This document shows positions 47,131 to 61,819 of a stretch of 64,000 nt of DNA, in pieces. Source of the stretch: Fasciolopsis buskii (taxonomy: Eukaryota > Platyhelminthes > Trematoda > Plagiorchiida > Fasciolidae); contig LUCM01007186.1 of assembly GCA_008360955.1 (NCBI GenBank), positions 1 through 64,000 of the forward strand. The letters are read 5' to 3'. Each line of letters begins with the position of its first letter. The stretch's first letter is position 1. The notes under the pieces were generated by a model, which worked only from the letters and a program-made list of their open reading frames with translations, was not told where the DNA came from and did no database searches. Position numbers and translations under genes: made by a program.

Positions 47131-50100
47131 AACAGGACAGCTTTCGAGGCTCGTTAGCTAATGCAAACAACGATGGGTCGTACATGGAAGTACTTCTGAC
47201 CATCTAACTTGATAACTATCGGACACGAACTTGATGGAAGCTCAGCGCCCATTGTCGTTTACCGTATCCTCTCAAGAATCCCACTGGCAACCGGATTAGC
47301 TGAGTGCTGTTGACATGCATGAACACTGCTCATACATGAATCCCTAATAGATCTCGCACTCAAATCAACCGCCTTATGAAAACATTACACAATCACAAAT
47401 TAGTAATAATGGCACACAATGGATTCAGGCCAATAGCCCCACATGACAAGATCGACATCCTCCTGACTTCACTACCACTGCGTTACTAGAGCTCGTAGCT
47501 TTTTAGACGGAGAATATGCTGAGGACATTTTAATCATCCTTTGTTTTTATGTAGATCTTGTGGATTCCGTTAAATTTAATACTCTATCACTTGTCCTAAA
47601 GCTGATCAAACATACCGTAACTTACCGTTGAATTGGGTTATCACACATGTCAATTCTTTTGTCGCAATCAGGGACAACAAAGGGATAAATTAGCATCAGC
47701 CTCGTTCTACTTACGAGATTTTCGGTGAGTTTGTTAAGCTGAGGTGTGTTACTACACGATAAATCAATTTTATCACGACGTGAATTTCCCACTACTTAAG
47801 TTGAACTTCACTTGTCTTTCTGCTCAATAATAGAAGTATGCACAATAAGTAGAACAAATCCAGCTCTTTAGTGCTAACTTGTAACTATCAACAAAATTGT
47901 CAAACTGAGACAGGGTCATTCTGAATGGCTCATAGAAGACTAACAGCCGTCACTGGATAGGTCTGTGAGAATCAATCAGGTCCGAACAGCGCAGTGTTGG
48001 CAAAAATATTTTTTCTCACTCCTTCTCATCAAACTGTCTCGGACGATGTGCCACTGCGAGCGGCTTGGAATTTATTATTAGAATTCAGGGTGAATAAAAA
48101 ACAGCAGTCAGGTTGGAACTGAATGGGTGTTGTTTGAGTGTGTGGTGCCAAATTTGGTATTCCATACAATTAGAACCGGCAAACTGATGGTGCCAAATAT
48201 TTGCAGTCCACTTTGAATGTTCACTGTCGAAAAACAAAAAAGAACGACAGTGTGCATAAAATTTCTAACAAAAGAATTTTCGGAGTTATGGGAAACGTTA
48301 TTTTGCTTAATTCATATTAGGGGGACAAGAAAAATGCGCCCCCATCTGATTCAAAATCAGGTGTTGGTGCACATTTTTGGGCATCAAACAACGATTGAGA
48401 CACATCAACAATCCTATCTGGATGTATACATTCTGCACCAGACTTAGTCGATGCAAAATACAACAATCGGTTCCCAGTTACCTAAAATTTGATATCTTTG
48501 GTTTCCTCGAGTAAGCCGTAAGTGAATTATGAAAACATAATTGTGGTACGAAATTTTGTGAAGAAAGACAATAGGCTATTATGATCATGTGTCTGCAGTG
48601 AACAGTTTGATTTCCAACTCACCGGATGGTTGAAAATATCCTGGAAATTTTGAACAAACAAGTCAACATAAAGTTGTACAGAAAGTTGTTTGTCATATAG
48701 AAATACCAAATTGTCAGTGACATGCAAAGTTAGCGCCAATTTCTTTTTCTCTCAGTTAGTCCCAATTCATATACAATAAAAACCTGCAGGTGTGTATGTG
48801 CCTTTAATATAATCGATGGGGGAATTATTTACTTCTCAGTGGTTTTTGTTTCATTGGGCGTGAACAAGGTCCGACCAGAACACTGCTTCACCAATTTCAT
48901 TGTCCACTCTCCCTCGGATCATTGCGGAAGAAGCAGAGAGGTCCTTGAACACGCGAGTGGCTAGAGACTGGCCATTAGCATTCTCTCAAATGCAAAATTC
49001 TTATATTAATCTGCTGGCAATGCATCTGTTAACAAGGCAAAACGACGTTTGCATTCCACTATCCTTCCAAAGCGGTCAAATGATGAATCAAATAAATCAT
49101 CAACTCACAGTAACAGTCCAGGAGAATTCGGCGTGGACAAACTGGATTTACGGTGAGATGCTCATCGTTTAATCGCAGGCACGAATGCAAATCGAGAGAA
49201 GGTTTTATATACGACCTCCAACTGTTCTAACATTTTTGTGGTGCCTGTGCTGCAGGTACCTCACACGGACAGAACACCATGTTTCTGCTCAAATGTAAGA
49301 TTAAGTGGGAAGAAACTTCGGTATCAGTTTTGAAAATTTGTCATTGAAGTCGTTGACACGTTACCAGTCCCTAATTCGACCCAGAAACTCCATTCCGACT
49401 GGTGATAGGGGCAGACAGTGGTATCCAACGAAAGTAATCGTCACTAACTGAACAAAACATGAACCAATTGTTCAGACCGAATTTCATGCGTAACCGCTGA
49501 TCCCATACCAGGGATGTATCAGCTCACATTTTCCGTCCTTCCGGTCATCTTGCTCACCGATCTTCTGTACTACTTTCAACTGGTCCGAATGTCTGCAATG
49601 AAAATACCTGACTGCCACGACAAAAAACCGCATTTGTTTTTAATGTAGATCCAACTCTCTCCATTATGTTCTCATTTTTGTTGCCAATGAAAATTACGTT
49701 TTTCAATATGTGTACTGATTAATTTTGTATATGTTGGTAGCTGGTTCGAAGCACTTGAATGTAACGACCATTATCCATTCTGCCCAGATTGTTCTTTTCG
49801 GGTTTAAATAACTCCTCACGGTCCAAAGTAGTGCAATTTTACATTTCTGAAGACTTTTAGGTTTTATGAATTTTCGTCAAATCAAAACCACGGAGTCATA
49901 AAAATAGCGGATTCTAAACTAAATAATGGATCAGTTCGATTTGTAATTTAAACTTTCCGTCACCTTGAGCAGAAAATGCAAGGTTTTGCAAAATGTATTG
50001 GTGACCTTATTATAAAACATTTTGAACTGCTGAATTCGAGCGGAGCCTTAACGTATTACCGTACAGAGCAAATAAGTTTCTTGAGACGTCACCAATTACA

Positions 50101-52629
50101 GCCACTTTTGTTGTGCTCGAAGTTGCGAGCCGGAATTCCGATTTGCAGTCCATTTCAAGAATATTCCTTCTGATGGGCTCAGAAGGTCCTGTGGCACTAA
50201 CCTGCGAATCTGTTGTCACAGCCTTCCAATTTAACGTAAGAACAAACTGCGTTCAAGCCGTAAATCTAGTTTCCAATGTACTCCAGTGCATTCCGTGCTA
50301 TGCACTGTTTTTGGTGTGTGTTAATGTACCTCTGTCATTTCGGAGAGATGCTCTGGAAAGATCGGATGCAAGCAACTGTTTCATAATTTTCACCATCAAT
50401 AATGAAAGATGTGTATATTTAGTCAGTCTCAACCTGCCACACGTTAAATTCGTGTCTGTCTTATGAGACCAAGAAGTTTGCTTACCTTGGCTACAACTTT
50501 TAGTGATCATAGCAGCCTCCTATTACCAATAATGTACTTGACCACAGTGCGTGTCTGTTTGTAATCGTATGAAAACCCTTTACTGACAAGATGATCTCTA
50601 CAGATCAAAACATCCTGTTGGATAACAAATGGGGCTAAAATCCATTTTGTATAGAGACTACACAAAATCTGTTTCACTTATAAACCAATAAAACCAATTT
50701 TAAGAACTGAATAACCTGACCTGATTATTTAGTACGTTTTATTTTCCAAATAACAAATAGATTCAAAGAAGTGGAACATTTTCCTTTTATTTTTCAACAT
50801 GTTGTTCCTAAACCGTCCATAATGCCGAAATTCCTCCATGCGTCCAATGAGGCTTGTAATCAAATTTTAGTGGAACGGTTTCAACTCACCGTTTGGAAAT
50901 TTCCAATGGTTACTCTTCGCTTTAGAAAAGGTCGTAGGGTTCTGTGTATGCGATGAGTAGGAAAGCTAATTCATTCGCACTAGAACTTCGTTCCTAAATC
51001 AGTATCTAGCTCTGCGTGGAAGACTAAGTGGCGGTTGGATGCTGTACTTTTTATATTGCTTCAGCTACAAGATAATAAGTAGTAGGTTAGTGTGCTTCGG
51101 TGAAATTGATCGACTTTCGTGATGGAATGCAATCAGAGTTTCTCATTCAAGATTTGGTTGAGTACGTCAACACAGACAACGGATAAACCTAGATCAGACA
51201 AAGGGAAAAACGTGCTGCACAACTCAGTATGATCTTATGAGGCAAACGGGCTGACTCAAGAGGTAAGTAAAACTGCGACTATTAACCACAGAGTAAACAC
51301 ATTAATATGATCTCTAAAAAGACTTTCTATAATTGATTAGTTAAAAATGACAAACAGCAATTAATATGGTGTACTGTATTTTCAATACATCATGTCTTAG
51401 TTAATGTTTACACCTGGGGCCTGGCCACGTAAGTGATGCTGTGTATGCTAAAATTACTTGCTTTTGCTAGGATTTTCCGATATCTATTTTTCTGATAAAA
51501 AACTACTTACTAATTCGTCTCTAACAGCCGTGGATAGGCCAGTGCCTATAATGTCCACCTAGATATAATTCTTCCAGTTTTCGCATCCCTGTTTGAGGAC
51601 TGCTGATTATTTCTTGTCCGAATGAAACAGTACCTCATGGTTTCTCATTGGTGAATGAGCTTTTGAAATGCTTGGGGAATCGTTTGTTGTAAAATCAAAT
51701 CTCCTATTGCATGTAGACGTTTGGTCCCCTGTGAGATTTGTGAACAGGAATCTCACTCCGCGCACATGCAGCAAAAATATCCCTTTAAGCTCAAACAATA
51801 GTGAAATTGTCCACTTTCAGTTTTCCCATCCTATGACTTGACACGGAAATTTCCATTAAGAATCCCCAATTTCCTGTAATTCCTTTGTTTCTTGGTTTTG
51901 CTAATTTCCGGGGGTCAATGATTTGTTCTTCAGCGGTGTTTCCGGTTTGTGTCTGGAAATGTTTTATTTGACTGCATTTTGTTCATCCGCCTGATGAGCA
52001 CAATATCGGATTTGGGTTAAGAAAACTGTTCCACTTCAGTGATTATTGCAGATTTTGCGCGAAACCCACATGAGATGACGAAAGGATTGCCACGAGGAGT
52101 ATATTTATATGATCAATACAAAAGCTGGAGCCCTTGATTTTGTTTACATAAACAGTTTATAGAATAGTAACATTACTGTCTTATAATTCGCGGTAATTAT
52201 TTGTAGCAATTTTACCACTCGCAGGCCAATTTTGGGACGGTTTTTCTAAATCCGCAGTATACACTGTTTTATGCTTAAACGTACCGAACTGAAATGCAGG
52301 AAGTCGGAAAGTATAAGATAGTAGTTACTCTGAGGGTCTCATGGACACAAGTTCCAAACTCACTTTTTAAGAATGAAGTAGATGTAAGGGTAACTGATCT
52401 CTGAGTCCAATTCCTGGAATAGCAGTGTTCAGATGGATTGCATCTGTACGAAGTTAAACTTCGGAGGTGTACACTCTAAAACGACAAAATCTGACAGCGT
52501 TTTGCGCCGACTGAGCTTGCTACCAATTGAAATATATAGCAGACGCATACCGTTCTGTCATATTTATTTTGCTGGACCGTGATTTTCCTTCTCAGTACAC
52601 TTGGTCAAGGGCCAAGGATTAAATTTTTC
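47131..52629. other. No gene recognised
   Basis: Contains short chance frames, for example near 48217, 48900 and 50113, without motif or splice support. The stretch 49976-50466 has two overlapping open frames but no recognisable protein. Confidence 0.35.
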
Positions 52630-52690
52630 CTGAGCAGTTTGTTGAAATTCACCACATGAAGTTGCACCTATCCGTCACTGATTTGCACGG
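52630..52690 (-). repeat. Partial copy of the 391-bp hammerhead repeat
   Basis: The minus strand reads GTGCAAATCAGTGACGGATA, then GGTGCAACTTCATGTGGTGA and CAAACTGCTCAGG. This closely matches 61755-61816, the part of the 391-bp unit just before its tRNA-like head. Similarity stops where the tRNA-like head would begin. Confidence 0.7.
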
Positions 52691-53470
52691 AAGTGTCTGA
52701 GATAGGAAGACACATAAAGTTAGGAGAATATGTTGCATTTTCTTTTACTAAATAGCCATTAGGGCTAGTGTTTCACACTTTTCTGCTTAGCGAATTAGTA
52801 AGAGTACGAACTTTCCAGCTAGGAAGAGAAGGCAAACGGTTATATTACTCCTATATCGTATTGGACAAGCAATTTGCCACGTGTCGTCGGCCTCAGTTGC
52901 TGCGCTCAGAAGTTGTGCAATTGATTCGTACTAAATGATCCTGGTAATCTATTGATTTAATATATATTATTCAAGACACTTGGGAAACTACCTAAAACTG
53001 TCTTTTTGCGGGCTAACTACTCTAAGCATGCAAAATGGACAAAGTGATTGGAACAATTTGTGAATTTGCAATAGTCACGAAAAGCACAACGATTAGTTCA
53101 ACCGTTACCCCTAGAGATAGACGGCGGAAGTGGTAATTTACAAATCCCATTTTTTTGATAATCTCTTGGGATGAACTCCATAGAGCGAAAGCTTAAAATT
53201 TCATTTCAGGTCGGTCAATGTAACACATTTTAGGCTTCGCACAAACTCGACATTAACATTCGAAAAAAATTGAGGTGCGGAATTCTACGTTTGCAATGCA
53301 CCTTTTTGCTGCCCTTCTTACTGGGAATATATGCAAACCGGTTGACTTGAATCAATGCCAAAACCTGATTTTAGCGACATTTTGTTAAAGTGTTATTTTA
53401 CTACTTTAGGTGTCTGATGCACCTCTCAGAGACATTTGGATCACTCGAATAGCCACAGCAAATTATGTGT
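52691..53470. other. No gene or repeat recognised
   Basis: AT-rich DNA between the partial hammerhead repeat and the first family A SINE. I see nothing supportable in it. Confidence 0.4.
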
Positions 53471-53654
53471 GGTCGGCGGTGACCGACCGGATAAGGTCGT
53501 GGCGTTTGGACGTGAAGGTCGTGGGTTTGAATCCTCCCACCGTCGGTCACCTTCCGCACTTGGCAGCCCTCTGCTGGCCGCGGCCCCTTCCTGAAGATTG
53601 ATCTACATTGTTGTTTCATTAATAAAGGAAGCAGCAGATAAAAGACAAAAGACA
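53471..53654 (+). mobile_element. tRNA-derived SINE, family A, copy 1
   Basis: A tRNA-like head has an A-box region near GACCGACCGGATAAGG (53481-53496) and a B box GGGTTTGAATCC (53523-53534). A unique body follows, and then a tail with AATAAAGGAAGCAGCAGATA and GACAAAAGACA. The same order and much of the sequence recur at 59092-59268. This pol III promoter layout is typical of SINEs. The minus-strand open frame over it is a shadow. Confidence 0.75.
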
Positions 53655-56600
53655 ATGGCTGATGGTAAATATTGGCAAACACAGACAAACAGAAATCAAA
53701 CTTACAGACTGCCCATTGTATGATCTAAATAATCACCATTTTCGCATTTATTTAGGCTACATCTAAGCTCACCGTCGATACACATCCTCCTTTTGTTTTG
53801 TTTGGATGTTAGTAATGAGTCTAATCAGTCTCGTTTTGTTGTTCCATTTTTCCCGCGTTTTCCATCTAAAGCAATCATGGTGTTTGCTGCCCACCGATTT
53901 CTTTTTCTTGATATGTGCATTTCCCCTTCAGATTTCGTTTCGCTGTCTTCAAATGGTGCCGGGTAAAACGCTAATTTGTTTGCTGATTGGAACTTAAAAA
54001 CCGAGAAGATCCAACCAAGAATCGGTCTCAGCGGTTCCGGCAGGGGCATCTACTGGTACTTACTGCAACGGCCAGCCGACTCTTGTGGTGAACATCTTAA
54101 CTGACTGATCTCCATTTATCGTGAGCTCAAATAGATTAATACATCAGTTGTCCGGCTGTGGTTTAGAAAACAATCCGAAGAGAATGAAACAAAAAGTGAA
54201 CTTGAAAACGTAAAAACAGAAATCATAAATAAACAGGAACATTTTGGGTAGAGGGCGATTTTTGTTCCATTAATTCATGTGCCAGCTGTTATGGTTTGCC
54301 AGAGGTGGATATCATGCGGCTGGTTAGACGTCCATGTGGCCGTCATTTTTGTCTCGCGTTTCACATTATAGCTCCGCGGTTTACGATAATCGTTGGGTTC
54401 AGATTTCCCCAAATAAAATAAAAGACTTCAAGCCCTCTTTTTTAAATGACACATTTGCACTTAATCTGTTGGATGGCTGATCTATTTTATGCAGTAGCCA
54501 CTGTTTATCAAATACAAATTCCACTAATATATATGCATGCATATATACTTAATGAGTCTGTTTCCGTTGACATTTCGTCACTCTATGCACTACTTTATTT
54601 TGAGGTAATATACTTCTTTTTGTTGCACATACTATTGATATGTTTTGCATACAACTGAATAAAAAGAATATCCCCAGATACACACGACCAGTTTTGTAAA
54701 TACCGGTGCTTTTCTGCTGTTTAAAAAGCCAACCGACTGCTGTTCTATTTTTTCAAATTGTAAAAGCCTCTTCGGAGGATTTCCCAGTACAAGTGAACGA
54801 CTTAACTTTTGGGATAATTATTCAAAATTGGATGTGATTTTCCAGTTGATTCCACATCAAAAGCTGTTAAGAGCTAACCGCGTTTCAATTTCCTTGCACC
54901 GTGCGTTGTTTATCTTATAGGATAGCTGTAGTCCATATTCCTTTCGTCTATTTTATCATTGTTTTTGTAATTTGTGTTTTCAATATGCAAACGAGAAATT
55001 TACCCGTAGTTTCACTGAAAAACTTACAGCTACCTTGGAAAAATATTTTTCTGTCGTAGAACATCACGCGAAATAATTTGCCTGAACTGCTTTTTATACC
55101 CGACAAAAGTACAAACGAAGCACAGAATTAGTTTTGCTGTTGTTTTGTCAGAAATAGTAAATGTGCGCCTAGTTTATCACTAACGTTCCGCACTTGTAGT
55201 CGTACTTTCAACGAGCGGAAAGACGAAGATCACGTGTTCCGTCGAGCCCTACAAAAGGTTGCCAAATATAAGTGTTTTGTACCCACACCGATTTCCATGC
55301 ACCAGGTACCTGTGTGTGTAAACAAAATTTGCCAACGTGTGTTGCACGTTAACGTCTTCGCCGCGGTCCAACTTTTGTCAGTGATATTATTTTGGGCTTG
55401 GACAACTATCTTTACTGACTGGGTCAAATATAAAGCCAGCATGTGATAAACAAGTGAACGAGTAAACACTTCATTTGCACGGTCGAAGGAGAATATTACA
55501 AGAAAGTTAATTAGGCATTCGGACGAAAACATCTTTCGTTAATAATCAAGTAGATTTTATACTCTAATGAAGAGAAAATTGCATGACTTTCCACAAGGAA
55601 AGTAAATGACGGGATTGAGAATATTAATCTTCCGGTGAAACTGATACGTCCGTTTTCATGACAAGTAACACAACTGTTATGACATGGAAATTATCTAGAC
55701 GGCTGCACCGAATGACTAAAAATGGTAGTTTATATTCTTTTTCCGAAATCTGGACTCGCGGATTTTTCTCGGATAGCTTTTCTTCTTGAACGTGTAATAG
55801 AAAGGAACATAGTCGACTGAAATTAACCGAAAGATTTATTTACACTACTAATGGTTACCTTGTCGTCGGGTTAAGCTAGTCGGAGTAGACACGAAATCCA
55901 AAGCATCCATTATGTTAATAAAGTCTGATTATGACATACTGTAACTCACGTTATGGCTTTCCTAAGCCTTCCATGAGTCGGCCAGCTCCATTTTAAACAT
56001 TTCTAATCCCTAGAAGGAATAAAATTTTAAAAACCTATTTCACAATCTACGTTTTCCAATATAAAGCACAAGCAAACAAGTATTAGGTAATGCAAAATAT
56101 TAAAGAAACGACGAAAATAATGCTATTATCAAACAAAAGATGCATATCGTTCAGACAGATATACATAGAATGCCGGAGAATGAAATTGTCCTGATCAGTT
56201 TGTCATAGATGCGTTATCGTTTACAATAAAAGTGATATTCCTTAGGAATGATAGGCTTGCGAATTTCATGGTCAAAATCATTCCGCGGTTTCACTCACAC
56301 TGGAATTTTGATAGATACTCTGGACTCTAATTGTGTACGTCTACATGCCAACAAGAAATGCGAAAAAGCATCTAGCCTTGGGTCTTGCTGTCTAGGACTG
56401 ACTCGGGTCTTCGTTTTCCTGCGGAACCCTCGTGCAAACAATAGGGATCGCACGGCCCTGAAAAAATGCACCTTCATGCCACTGGGATATAATCCAGTCA
56501 TGAAAGCTTTAGGTCTTTCTGCTTCTAAATTTATTATCTCTAGGAGACTCAAGCAAACAGTTAAAAATCGCTTTCAATAATCTTTAAAACTTTTGTATTC

Positions 56601-59091
56601 CGATTTCTAAACTCTTCAGTCCCTTGGCAAGATAGGCTATAGGCCCATTTGGGGCATGTTGGGTTCCGCGCAAAGATTCGTGCACGTGAGAATACACTTG
56701 GGATCGACAGTACCCAACGGTCAATATATTCGTTTTGTTTAAACCTGTCGCGAATAAATTATACCTTCAATAATTTTGGTATAAAAGATGCTGGATGACG
56801 TTCTTTTTACTGATTACATTTTTGGTCTCACCCGACCGTTTCAGTCTGAAAACTCACTGATTTGTCTGCGCAAGTCACTAGTATCACTGTTCTCGTACCT
56901 ACAGAAATACGGATTGTCAGCAATACATTTGATTAGCTTGCACCTTTTCTGCTCACGGCTGCTCTGCGTTTTACCTCACAGATCACCTCTTGTGTCCGTA
57001 AATTAAGTAATTTGGATTCAAAGAGAGGCATTCGCACAGTACTCTGAAAGGTGCTAAAGTAGGATTTGCACTAATTTATGTAAACCACAGAGCCAGCAGA
57101 GAGTTTACGCATAAAACACCAATTTTTGCTTTCTCTCAAATCATTTTCCTCACTATTTTTATCTGATGCGCCATGAAATGCACTTGAAACAGTGATCACT
57201 CGAATCCCGTGTTTTCAAACACCGCTGACTAAATTCGGCAGACGAGTTCATTACTTGGGTGGCTGAAGTATTCTATTTCATGTTCTATTGTGGACTGTCC
57301 CTCTTATCGGAGGCGAACTCAAACTGAGTCTCCAAAACTCTGGTGCAAGAAGGAATTCGCTTGTTTAGCATTATGAATGACATAAAAGGGGTGGTACTCA
57401 TCCACCCACACTGAAGACATTCGATCATCTCATTGGTGGCTTTTGTGTCAAGATTTACGCAGAGCTGAGTAAATACTTGAAACCTGCTACGCTCAGTTAC
57501 ATGCGGACCGCCAGAAGGACAGCATAAAAAATCGTTATCAGAGCTATCTTAAATTGACCTTTAGATTGAAATACTTGGTAACGGCCATTCTACAAACAGT
57601 TAAGACTCTGTAGTTCAATAATCGTGCAAGTGTCAGTGACAGTTGTATAAGTGACACTATATTCCGGTTTTGTTTTCGTATTTTCACTTTTGAGGTTGGG
57701 CTGCAACACGTTCTGTTTTTTAAAGTTTCCTGGGAAAAACTGTCAGCAACACTGGATTTGTCAAAGCTATCAATTTTCAAAGCTCCTCGGGTTCCTTTTT
57801 AGTTGAACTTCGTTTGTGAGGCTGTTTAGTTAGGCAACACTCAAGGAGTCTTAAATCCATTCACCAAAAAGCTCACAGAAAGCGTCTCGTTGCAGCAAAA
57901 GACCAAAATTCAAGGCAAATCAAGCCGCTGTTGCCCTTACTGTATACGTCCATGCAGCTGAAGCTTACTTGATTAGACTGCGCCCAACTGCGGTTCTTCA
58001 CAAACCAACCACAAAATCCAGCGGGTCAAAATAGCTTGTGATGCGCTTAGTTTAGAATCAGTGTTAGAAGCGATCATGACCACGGCGTAAACAACGCGCA
58101 GACCGAAAACACTGAGGTGAAAACATGAACACAGGAGGCGTAGTTAACCAAATTCAATCCAGTTTGTCGCGTAGTACGCTCACGACCACGAGCGATCGGG
58201 ACTCAAATTGACAAGGGGAATTCAATGGACAGTAGCGTAAACAATAAGGGGAGTTCAAAAAACCAGGTTGGTTGTTCGAATCAACCTGACAGAACATGTG
58301 GAGCAACAAAATATTAACCACAAACATGAATTCCACTGAGCATAAGCGTATTATATTAGGAGCAGCTAATTAACAAAATGCAAGATCTTTGTCACATAAC
58401 CGGGAAAAGATCTTGTGAAGGGGAAAATAGCCGACGGTTTCGATATAAATATGTCATAAATTTAGAACCACAAATAGTTCAAGGGTGAATAGCTATCTTC
58501 CACATCTCGTCCGATTATTATAGTTAGCCGTTGACCAATCCTTGTTAGGCATGCGTGAATGTGCTCGTCGAAATTACTCGAAGTATTCGACTTTGACTAT
58601 TCCCTTTGTCACTAATCCAGTTACATTGCAAACTTATTCAAATCGCGCTCCATTATGATTGTACTTCGACTCCGTTTTACTGCGGTCACCTGATCCGTTC
58701 AATAGATCTGTTTTTCTTTATGAGTCTCTTGCATCACTCCTTACTGTTATATCTATTTCTGTTTAAATAGTGCCCTGAATTTTCTCTGTGCTGATAGGCA
58801 AGCATATAATGATTTTTCCACCCATCCTTTTAGACGCATTTTTACCGGTTGGCAAGCTGCTGTTAAACGCTCTGTAATGTCTGGGGTGTTTGTTTCATTC
58901 TCGTTTAGTGCCCCTATGCCATATCGGTTCAGAAAATTAACGAATCTATGTTCTAATATTCAGTCACAGATACATGTTCATACTTGTGTGATTTGCTTTC
59001 AAAATTCTTGGTTGAATCCACAATTTGCAAATGTTCTTGTCTCTATAGAAGGTTTTGATGCTTGCAGACAAGACCAACTCCGGAAGTTAAA
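53655..59091. other. No gene recognised
   Basis: AT-rich DNA with chance open frames (53806, 55230, 56248, 57544), none with a known motif. A 20-bp AT-rich palindrome lies at 54528-54547. Confidence 0.35.
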
Positions 59092-59268
59092 AAACCGGAG
59101 ATGGTCAGGCGGATAAGATTGTGGCCTTTGAACGTGAAGGTCGCTGGTTCGATTTCTACCGGTCAACTGCCCCACTCGGCACCCCTTTTTTCGTCGTGAC
59201 CCCATTCCTCAAAAGTATTTTACACTGCTGTTTCATTGATAATATAAGAAGTAAAAGACGAAGAGATA
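59092..59268 (+). mobile_element. tRNA-derived SINE, family A, copy 2
   Basis: It carries the A box TGGTCAGGCGG (59102-59112) in a context GCGGATAAGATTGTGGC, the shared AACGTGAAGGTCGC, and the B box TGGTTCGATTTC. The body (CCCCACTCGGCACCCC) and tail (TGTTTCATTGATAATATAAG, then AAAAGACGAAGA) match copy 1. The A box is better preserved here and the B box better in copy 1. Confidence 0.75.
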
Positions 59269-61572
59269 AATGAAGGTAAACTCATCCTGGATTAGTAAGT
59301 CTGTACCTAGTCATTTATGTCCATAGGCTAGTAGCAACGGCCTATCTGTTCAATATTCTTGAAGTAGGAACAGCATTAAGTCAAACGTGTGTAGGAAACC
59401 TTTCACCAGAGACCTATACTTCGTCTTTTTTGAATCTTTGTTTTACGACCTTTTAAACTACTTTTTTCAATTCCAAGCAGCTAACATTGCCCGATACTTT
59501 TAAAGCACAAGATTTATCTCCGGATAGTAATACTTTACTTCTGACTGTCCAACGAACTGTTATCATGAACAATTAATTTGGCTCAAGAGCACATCCTTCA
59601 GTGGACTCTTCTGTGCAATCACATGATTTTCTCTTGAATGATTTAACAAATGGGTCAACATTTTCATAGACACCCTCATTCTGACTTTCCACATTTGCTG
59701 TCTTCTGTAAACGCCTTTTCTCTGTTCCAGCCATACCGCCTCAGCAAAACTGAAAACGTTTAGGTAGCGAAAGGAACAATTAAAAAATTAAGATATTCAA
59801 GTAAAGTGTCTTTTGTTGCTGACAATGAATGAGACGAGAACCGTCCATTCACCTCACTCTAGTCAAGGAATTCGGTTATATGTAAGCAGAAAACTAAGCC
59901 CATAAGCTATGTTGTAGAAGCCGAAAGAATAAACAGTGCAGTTATGTATTCTAGTAATGATTCTTCAGGTTTATGGGTTTAGAAGAAACCCGCCAACTTA
60001 GCACCTTGTTTTAGGGAAGAAATGTTGAAAATTTGTTGTATGACCAAAATAGTTACCAGTGTTTATTCTGAAGACTTATCTCAACTTCATTTACAGCATG
60101 GTGCATTTTTTCTGGTAGGTGCATTTGCTTTTCTTTTCAGTAAATGCCAATGCATCCATTTTATTCCCGGCTGCTGCAAACAGGCCGAAACTGTCCTCTT
60201 CCTAAAACTAGAATTCCTAATATCCAAGCCAAGCATCTTCGCCTTGCTGCTTTTGCATCCTGCAATGATAAACTAGCGAAAAGCGTCGACTTAACCTTCT
60301 AGCCCCTTCCCCTAGTACTTTTCATGCTACCTTCATATTTTGCATGCAGTTGATCCGTGCTCACTTTTGATGTCATTGTTTCTCCAGTTCATTGTACCTC
60401 CAAATCCACAGATGCTTCGGTCATATATGCCTGACGCACATAAGTAGACATTTTCTTCTGTCTCTGATTCTGTTCCAAGGTCCCAATTCCAACCAGAACT
60501 AGATGCTGTCGGCTGTCCGAAGCATCTACTAATACTACTATCAGGCTACTCCAGCAACAAAAATTGGTGTACAAGACTGACAAGCAGGTGCGGAGTCCTT
60601 CAAAGAGTTGCTCATTAAATCGGTTTGTTTTTAACATACATCAACTAACTATCATTGATTTCCCCCGGTCGACTGTTTAAACACATTAATGATTTCACTC
60701 TAGGTTGGCTTGTAAATGGAACTGAGCATTTCCACAAAATTACCGAGAACTTTTCTTTCTTTATTGATTTTTCTGGTCGTTTCGGTTAAAATCTCCATTT
60801 TTTGGAATACATCCAGTGTCCGTTTACTATTTCCGATACGCCTACCCGCTTGGGATGGACTCTGTCAGATACCTGGGAATTGATTTCGGTAAGATCTGGA
60901 TGCGGTCATTCCATATATCTAATTGTATAGAGAAGGTTATAACATCATCTTTCCAGATAAAATATTGAGGCATTTGCAGGTTAAAAAAACCGCGTTCTCG
61001 CTTTTGTTTACCAATCTGCTCTTCTTACGTTCGTCGGTCATTTTTGCTGGTTTGTTGAAGTACTTCCGAATACATTCGGGAGGTTGTCATTTGTCACAGG
61101 TATCTCTCTCAAACCACTATCGGAACTATCCATCGAACTACGCGGTGTAAATAGATGCGCGTGTGAAACATTTGCACCCACAGCTCCTTCGGATCCTTCT
61201 CGTTCTCCTAATCTGCGGCATAAGCATCTATAGGAATTTGATTAGTCGTGGGTGACGTTCTTCAAATTCACTCGTATGGATATATTATTTTGTACTGATT
61301 TTTACTCTTTGAATTCGGATGAGGTGATGAATGCGGTCATCCGAATAAGTATTAGTTCATAAAAAACCATTGAAGATATCAACTATCTGTATTGCTCAGG
61401 AGCTCGGGGCTCATCCATTTTACCGGCAATATGCAGGCCATCTTTCCTTTTGCTACTGACGGGTTGGCAAAAGAATGCACCTTCACAGGCTCGGACAAAG
61501 CTTTATTTCACACCCATGCTACTAACTTTAGTAAGAAACACCAAGCTTTGTTCGGCACCGGCAATCTTAATA
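59269..61572. other. No gene recognised
   Basis: Open frames near 60022, 60389 (minus), 60923 and 61392 have no recognised motif or reliable splice sites. Confidence 0.35.
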
Positions 61573-61819
61573 GTGAGTTGAGCGATGATATCACATGGTT
61601 AACTATTTCGTGAAAACTTTCAATCCCCTGGTACTAACATGTACCAAGTTGTCAAGCTGTTTAGGTTATATGCAAAGCCTTCGTCGTACTTAGGCTACCT
61701 GCACAGAAGTCACCTGTCAGTAGTGGTCGATTTCTTGCGCTAGCGGCCAGTATGCGTGCAAATCAGTGAAGGATAGGTGCAACTTCATGTGGTGAAGTTC
61801 AGCAAATTGTTCAGAGCCT

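Noticed and set aside
51983..52010. CTGATGAG as a hammerhead core
   Set aside because: No GAAA follows at helix II distance, so it is a chance match.
53401..53688. Minus-strand 95-codon frame (IQTHDLHVQTPRPYP)
   Set aside because: It is the antisense reading of the family A SINE; the second copy gives a similar shadow near 59000-59205.
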